Positions 61,072 to 64,000 of a stretch of DNA of 64,000 nt are shown one piece after another. The stretch lies in the NCBI GenBank assembly GCA_024641095.1, contig JAHEDR010000001.1, positions 661,812 through 725,811 on the forward strand. The letters are read 5' to 3'. How positions within the stretch are numbered: the stretch's first letter is position 1; each line of letters begins with the position of its first letter. Both the position numbers and the translations under genes were made by a program. The DNA comes from Rhodoluna sp. GTDB taxonomy: Bacteria > Actinomycetota > Actinomycetes > Actinomycetales > Microbacteriaceae. The notes beneath the pieces are model-generated. The model had not been told where the DNA came from and did not search any database. It saw only the letters and a list, made by a program, of their open reading frames with translations.

Positions 61072-61220
61072 TAATTTGCCTGGCTTGAGTTTTCGTCTGA
61101 GTTAAGAGTCTTCTCAAGTAGGTCACGGATAGCTGCAAATGCAGCCGGCTGCTCTTCAAGTGGCAAAGCCGATACGCGCACTACTTCTTCTTGTACTTGC
61201 TGGGTTAGATCTTCAGACAT
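61071..61220 (-). CDS. Small 49-residue protein
   Basis: Not recognised as a named family. Begins [20 protein letters not shown] and continues with an amphipathic helical stretch rich in Leu, Glu and Ala ([18 protein letters not shown]), then a Ser/Asn tail; no transmembrane segment. The ATG has a TAAGG site and the stop overlaps the trmD start as TAATG, so it is very likely translated. It begins 9 bases after the HAD phosphatase stop; short ORFs follow this phosphatase in relatives too. Confidence 0.7.
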   Translation of the reverse strand: MSEDLTQQVQEEVVRVSALPLEEQPAAFAAIRDLLEKTLNSDENSSQAN

Positions 61221-61229
61221 ACCTTAAGC

Positions 61230-62225
61230 CTATTCGTAAAGTGCTGGTTCTACATCCAGCCCGTAAATTGGGGTCTCTGACCCATAGATCACTGCACAGG
61301 CAGCCCTTAGCGCACCCATAGATTTAGGGTCACCGTGAGTTACAACTACCTTGTTTCCAAGCAGCTCCACCTCTGCGTCTTTGCAGGCATAACCGCGTTT
61401 GGTCTTCTTAGGCAAGTCGTATTCGGTCAGTAGCTCAGCCATTGTGGCCACTATGTAGGTTGGGCGGTCTTCCTTCTTCACGCCCAAAACTTCTTTGCGA
61501 GTACTTATTCCGGTCATCACCAAAACGGAATCTATGCCCGCTCTGTTCGCACCGCGAATATCGGTGTCAATTCTGTCGCCAACAAATAAAGCCTGCTTCG
61601 CGCCAAAGTGGTCAACTGCAGTCTTGTAAATTGCCGGTTCAGGCTTACCTGCCACAATCGGCAATTGACCAACCGCGGTGTGCACGGCCGAAACCAGTGT
61701 GCCGTTCCCTGGCGCAATTCCCTTTTCACGAGGAATCGTCCAGTCCTGATTGGTGGCAACCCATTTGGCACCATTGGCAATCGAGTAAGAAGCCTCGGCC
61801 AAATCCGTCCAAGCAACGCTTGGGTCAAACCCTTGAATTACCCCGGCTGGCTTGTCATCCGAAGACTTCACCAATTCAAATCCGGCTTCAATCACTCGTG
61901 AACGTAGGCCCTCGCCGCCAAGCACCAAAACTTTTGAACCCGATGGAATCAAGGTCGCAAGAATATCAACACCGGTTTTTGCCGAGCCAATTACATTTTC
62001 AGGGGCGGTGACGATTCCAAAACCCAATAGCTGCTCTGCGATTGTTTCTGGCTTACGTGAAGAATTATTGGTCACATAACCAACTGGGATTTCCTGCGAA
62101 ATGAAGTTGTTGATGGTCTCTACGGAATTAACGATTGCGTCGGTTCCCTCATAGATCACGCCATCCAGGTCGCAAAGCACGGTGTCGTACTTGCCCCAAA
62201 CTGTTGCGCTCTTTTTACCAAACAT
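61230..62225 (-). CDS. HAD-IIA family phosphatase
   Basis: 331 aa. HAD motif 1 is LCDLDGVIYEG, motif 2 is VTNNSSRKPE, motif 3 Lys lies in AGKPEPAIYKTAVD and motif 4 in FVGDRIDTDIRGAN. NagD-like cap domain in the middle. A further 80-residue C-terminal domain (ending GLDVEPALYE) is typical of the actinobacterial branch. Substrate unknown; sugar or glycerol phosphates are possible. Confidence 0.92.
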   Translation of the reverse strand: MFGKKSATVWGKYDTVLCDLDGVIYEGTDAIVNSVETINNFISQEIPVGYVTNNSSRKPETIAEQLLGFGIVTAPENVIGSAKTGVDILATLIPSGSKVLVLGGEGLRSRVIEAGFELVKSSDDKPAGVIQGFDPSVAWTDLAEASYSIANGAKWVATNQDWTIPREKGIAPGNGTLVSAVHTAVGQLPIVAGKPEPAIYKTAVDHFGAKQALFVGDRIDTDIRGANRAGIDSVLVMTGISTRKEVLGVKKEDRPTYIVATMAELLTEYDLPKKTKRGYACKDAEVELLGNKVVVTHGDPKSMGALRAACAVIYGSETPIYGLDVEPALYE

Positions 62226-62299
62226 ATTTCGAAGATTCAGATCATTAAAGATTAATTGAGGTGGACTCTAGTCTCGCAAGAGCAAGAAATACGTTCGCC

Positions 62300-62506
62300 T
62301 TAGCGACCGCGTGCGCTTCCGCCCGGACGACTCAAACCGCCACCCTTGCCACGGCTGTTGCCGCCGCCAATCTTTCCGCCACCAAAGGTGCCATTGCCGC
62401 CAAAAGTGTTCTTAGACTTGCGAATTTCATCAAGCGATGGGCGCTTCTTCTCTTCACCAGAAGTTTCGGCAGCCGGCTTCTTGTCTTCGTTTGCTTTATC
62501 GGTCAT
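62300..62506 (-). CDS. Small Gly-rich basic protein
   Basis: 68 aa from ATG 62506, overlapping the upstream TPR gene by 11 bases. An acidic/basic N-terminal half (MTDKANEDKKPAAETSGEEK) is followed by SLDEIRKSKNTFGG and a Gly/Arg-rich tail with FGGGKIGGGNSRGKGGG. Disordered by composition; RGG-like tails often bind RNA. I do not recognise the family, and coding is supported by the overlap and unbroken frame. Confidence 0.6.
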   Translation of the reverse strand: MTDKANEDKKPAAETSGEEKKRPSLDEIRKSKNTFGGNGTFGGGKIGGGNSRGKGGGLSRPGGSARGR

Positions 62507-63449
62507 TTCGTGGTTCTCGCTTCCATGGCTCACGTTCGCGACTTGCGGCATCGCGATCTCTTGGACCTCTGTCGCGACTAAATTCGTCGCGCTCTTTAGG
62601 CTTTTCTACAAATTCCGGAATCTCAATTTCCTCTAGAACAGAAAATACTTCATCTTCAGGTTCGGTGTATCCCGAATATGCTTGTTCGGCGCGAGCGGCC
62701 AGGTTTCGCCAGCGCTTTGATTCCTCATCGCGACCCAACACCGATAGCGTTTCGGCATAGGCGTGGAATAGCGGTGCGGAGTAGTCAAAAACTTTCTCTG
62801 GGTTAAGTTCAGGAATCTGCAATTCGGCAAGTGCCAGTTCGTTTTGACCTAGGTCAAGACGAGCCCCAGACATCACAATCGCCAAATTCACTCGAACCTC
62901 TGGTGCCAGTTTGGCCCTATCAACCTCGCGACCCAATTCAAGTCCGCGTTCTGGGCGGCCAAGGCCACGTTCGCAATCAACCATGAGTGGAACCTGGTCG
63001 TTGGAGCCTGAAATTCTGCGGTAAGTAAGAAGCTCACGAAGAGCTAGGGCATAGTCGCCTACTCCATAAGCAGTTACGCCAACGGTTTCGCGAACCATTC
63101 CAATTCGGCCGGCACGTTCGGCAGCAGCCAAGGCATGCTGGTGAGCCAATTCCGGGTCCTGATCATGCAGGATGCTCACCATTGCTAGGTGGCGGGCAAC
63201 CTTCTCGGCATTTTCAGGTGTCAAAGTCTTCAGTTGAACACGAATACCAAGCTCAAGATCCTTCTCGGTAATCTCATCTGGTATTACCGGGCTCTTTGGC
63301 TTGTCGTAGTCAATCGGTCTGGCAACTCGTTCCTGCCAAGCCGGGCGTGAACCACCAGTATTTGATCGAGTACCTCGACCACTTGGTGCGTCTTGACGAC
63401 GATCGCGGCCGCCTCGGCCGGAACCCTGTCCTGAATCACGTTCACGCAT
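62496..63449 (-). CDS. Tetratricopeptide-repeat-like protein with disordered ends
   Basis: About 317 aa. A Gly/Arg-rich disordered N-terminus (to about residue 55), a helical TPR-like core (AHQHALAAAERAGRIGMVRETVG, YALALRELLTYRR, APLFHAYAETLSVLGRDEE), and an Arg/Asp/Glu-rich charged tail. ATG 63449 has AGGAG 7 bases upstream. The RGG-like N-terminus and RD/RE-rich tail suggest RNA or ribosome association, but this is inferred. It is the first gene after the rRNA operon on the same strand. Confidence 0.8.
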   Translation of the reverse strand: MRERDSGQGSGRGGRDRRQDAPSGRGTRSNTGGSRPAWQERVARPIDYDKPKSPVIPDEITEKDLELGIRVQLKTLTPENAEKVARHLAMVSILHDQDPELAHQHALAAAERAGRIGMVRETVGVTAYGVGDYALALRELLTYRRISGSNDQVPLMVDCERGLGRPERGLELGREVDRAKLAPEVRVNLAIVMSGARLDLGQNELALAELQIPELNPEKVFDYSAPLFHAYAETLSVLGRDEESKRWRNLAARAEQAYSGYTEPEDEVFSVLEEIEIPEFVEKPKERDEFSRDRGPRDRDAASREREPWKREPRNDR

Positions 63450-63520
63450 ATTTATCTCCTGTAAGCATTCTACAAATGCCATGAAACCAACACTTCTTGG
63501 TTAGAAATGAAAGTTAAACC

Positions 63521-63550
63521 AAAATGGCCACCTCGAAAGGTGGCCATTTT
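63521..63550 (-). terminator. rRNA operon terminator
   Basis: Perfect 13-base inverted repeat AAAATGGCCACCT / AGGTGGCCATTTT with a 4-base loop, followed on the minus strand by GGTTTAACTTTC. It lies just after 5S rRNA. Confidence 0.85.
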
Positions 63551-63560
63551 GTTAAATTAA

Positions 63561-63677
63561 GTCCGGCGGTGTCCTACTCTCCCACAAGGTCACCCTTGCA
63601 GTACCATCGGCGCAGGAGGTCTTAGCTTCTGGGTTCGGAATGTAACCAGGCGTTTCCCCTCCGCTATGGCCGCCGAA
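63561..63677 (-). rRNA. rrf: 5S ribosomal RNA
   Basis: Minus-strand sequence reads GTTTCGGCGGCCATAGCGG at the 5' end, contains the conserved CCGAACCCAGAAGCTAAG and ends in ...AGGACACCGCCGGAC. Length about 117 nt. Ends are approximate. Confidence 0.95.
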
Positions 63678-63775
63678 ACACTATTGAGTTATGTTTCGAA
63701 AGCACACATTGAAGTGTGATTTTTTGGTTCCCATACCTCGGGAACCACATAGTGGACGCAAGCAAAAAGTTATCA

Positions 63776-64000
<225 letters not shown>

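Overview
The window reads as a contiguous piece of a compact actinobacterial chromosome. The organism is most likely a small-genome member of the Microbacteriaceae (freshwater Luna-type lineage such as Rhodoluna or Aquiluna). The evidence is the actinobacterial gene neighbourhood rplS-lepB-rnhB-DUF2469-yraN-comM-dprA-xerC...rpsB-tsf-pyrH-frr-cdsA, gatCAB with ligA and mnmA, the GlgE alpha-glucan enzyme, DivIVA-type proteins, a group II truncated haemoglobin, and about 50 % GC judged by eye. The genus is an inference. No insertion sequence, prophage, CRISPR array or obvious pseudogene was seen, and no gene-free stretch exceeds about 300 bases.

Layout. 1-12.5 kb: the start of trigger factor, tRNA-Pro and tRNA-Gly, a Nei-type glycosylase, rpiB, a CPA2 antiporter, pepN, a small MscS channel, a truncated globin, an unknown protein, a type II acyl-CoA thioesterase, a class III aminotransferase and ettA. 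Between ssb and ettA lies a long inverted repeat that may be a structured RNA. 12.5-18 kb: ssb and a redox-rich stretch (msrA, aldo/keto reductase, thioredoxin, a two-Cys membrane microprotein, alanine dehydrogenase with a divergent Lrp-type regulator, a UPF0303 protein, a two-Cys peroxidase). 18-25.7 kb: a solitary E. coli-like argG, an SDR, tRNA-Arg, terC, a PhnA/YjdM protein, an RND permease, oligoribonuclease and tRNA-His.

25.8-35 kb (mainly minus strand): gatCAB, ligA, mnmA and a cysteine desulfurase, interrupted by a plus-strand DivIVA-like coiled-coil gene. 35-41.3 kb: glgX-glgE-glgB, which would build and trim alpha-glucan from maltose-1-phosphate. 41.3-49.2 kb: an envelope-related accessory region with a YbbN-like protein, a large unknown membrane protein with an internal lipobox, a second DivIVA-like coiled-coil gene, an AI-2E-type transporter, an alpha/beta hydrolase, a small Cys/His protein, a transglycosylase-like protein, a secreted HNH nuclease and a four-repeat DivIVA-like protein.

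49.2-63.5 kb: housekeeping genes on the minus strand (cdsA, frr, pyrH, tsf, rpsB, xerC, dprA, comM, yraN, DUF2469, rnhB, lepB, rplS, trmD), then a HAD phosphatase, a 49-residue ORF and a TPR protein. 63.5-64 kb: the 3' end of an rRNA operon (5S and the 3' part of 23S, minus strand).

Nothing here is a certain new system. The best leads are the three DivIVA-like genes, the 12,285-12,427 structured element, the 566-residue membrane protein that looks like a membrane protein fused to a lipoprotein, and the recurring 4-bp interleaved stop-codon overlaps between convergent genes.
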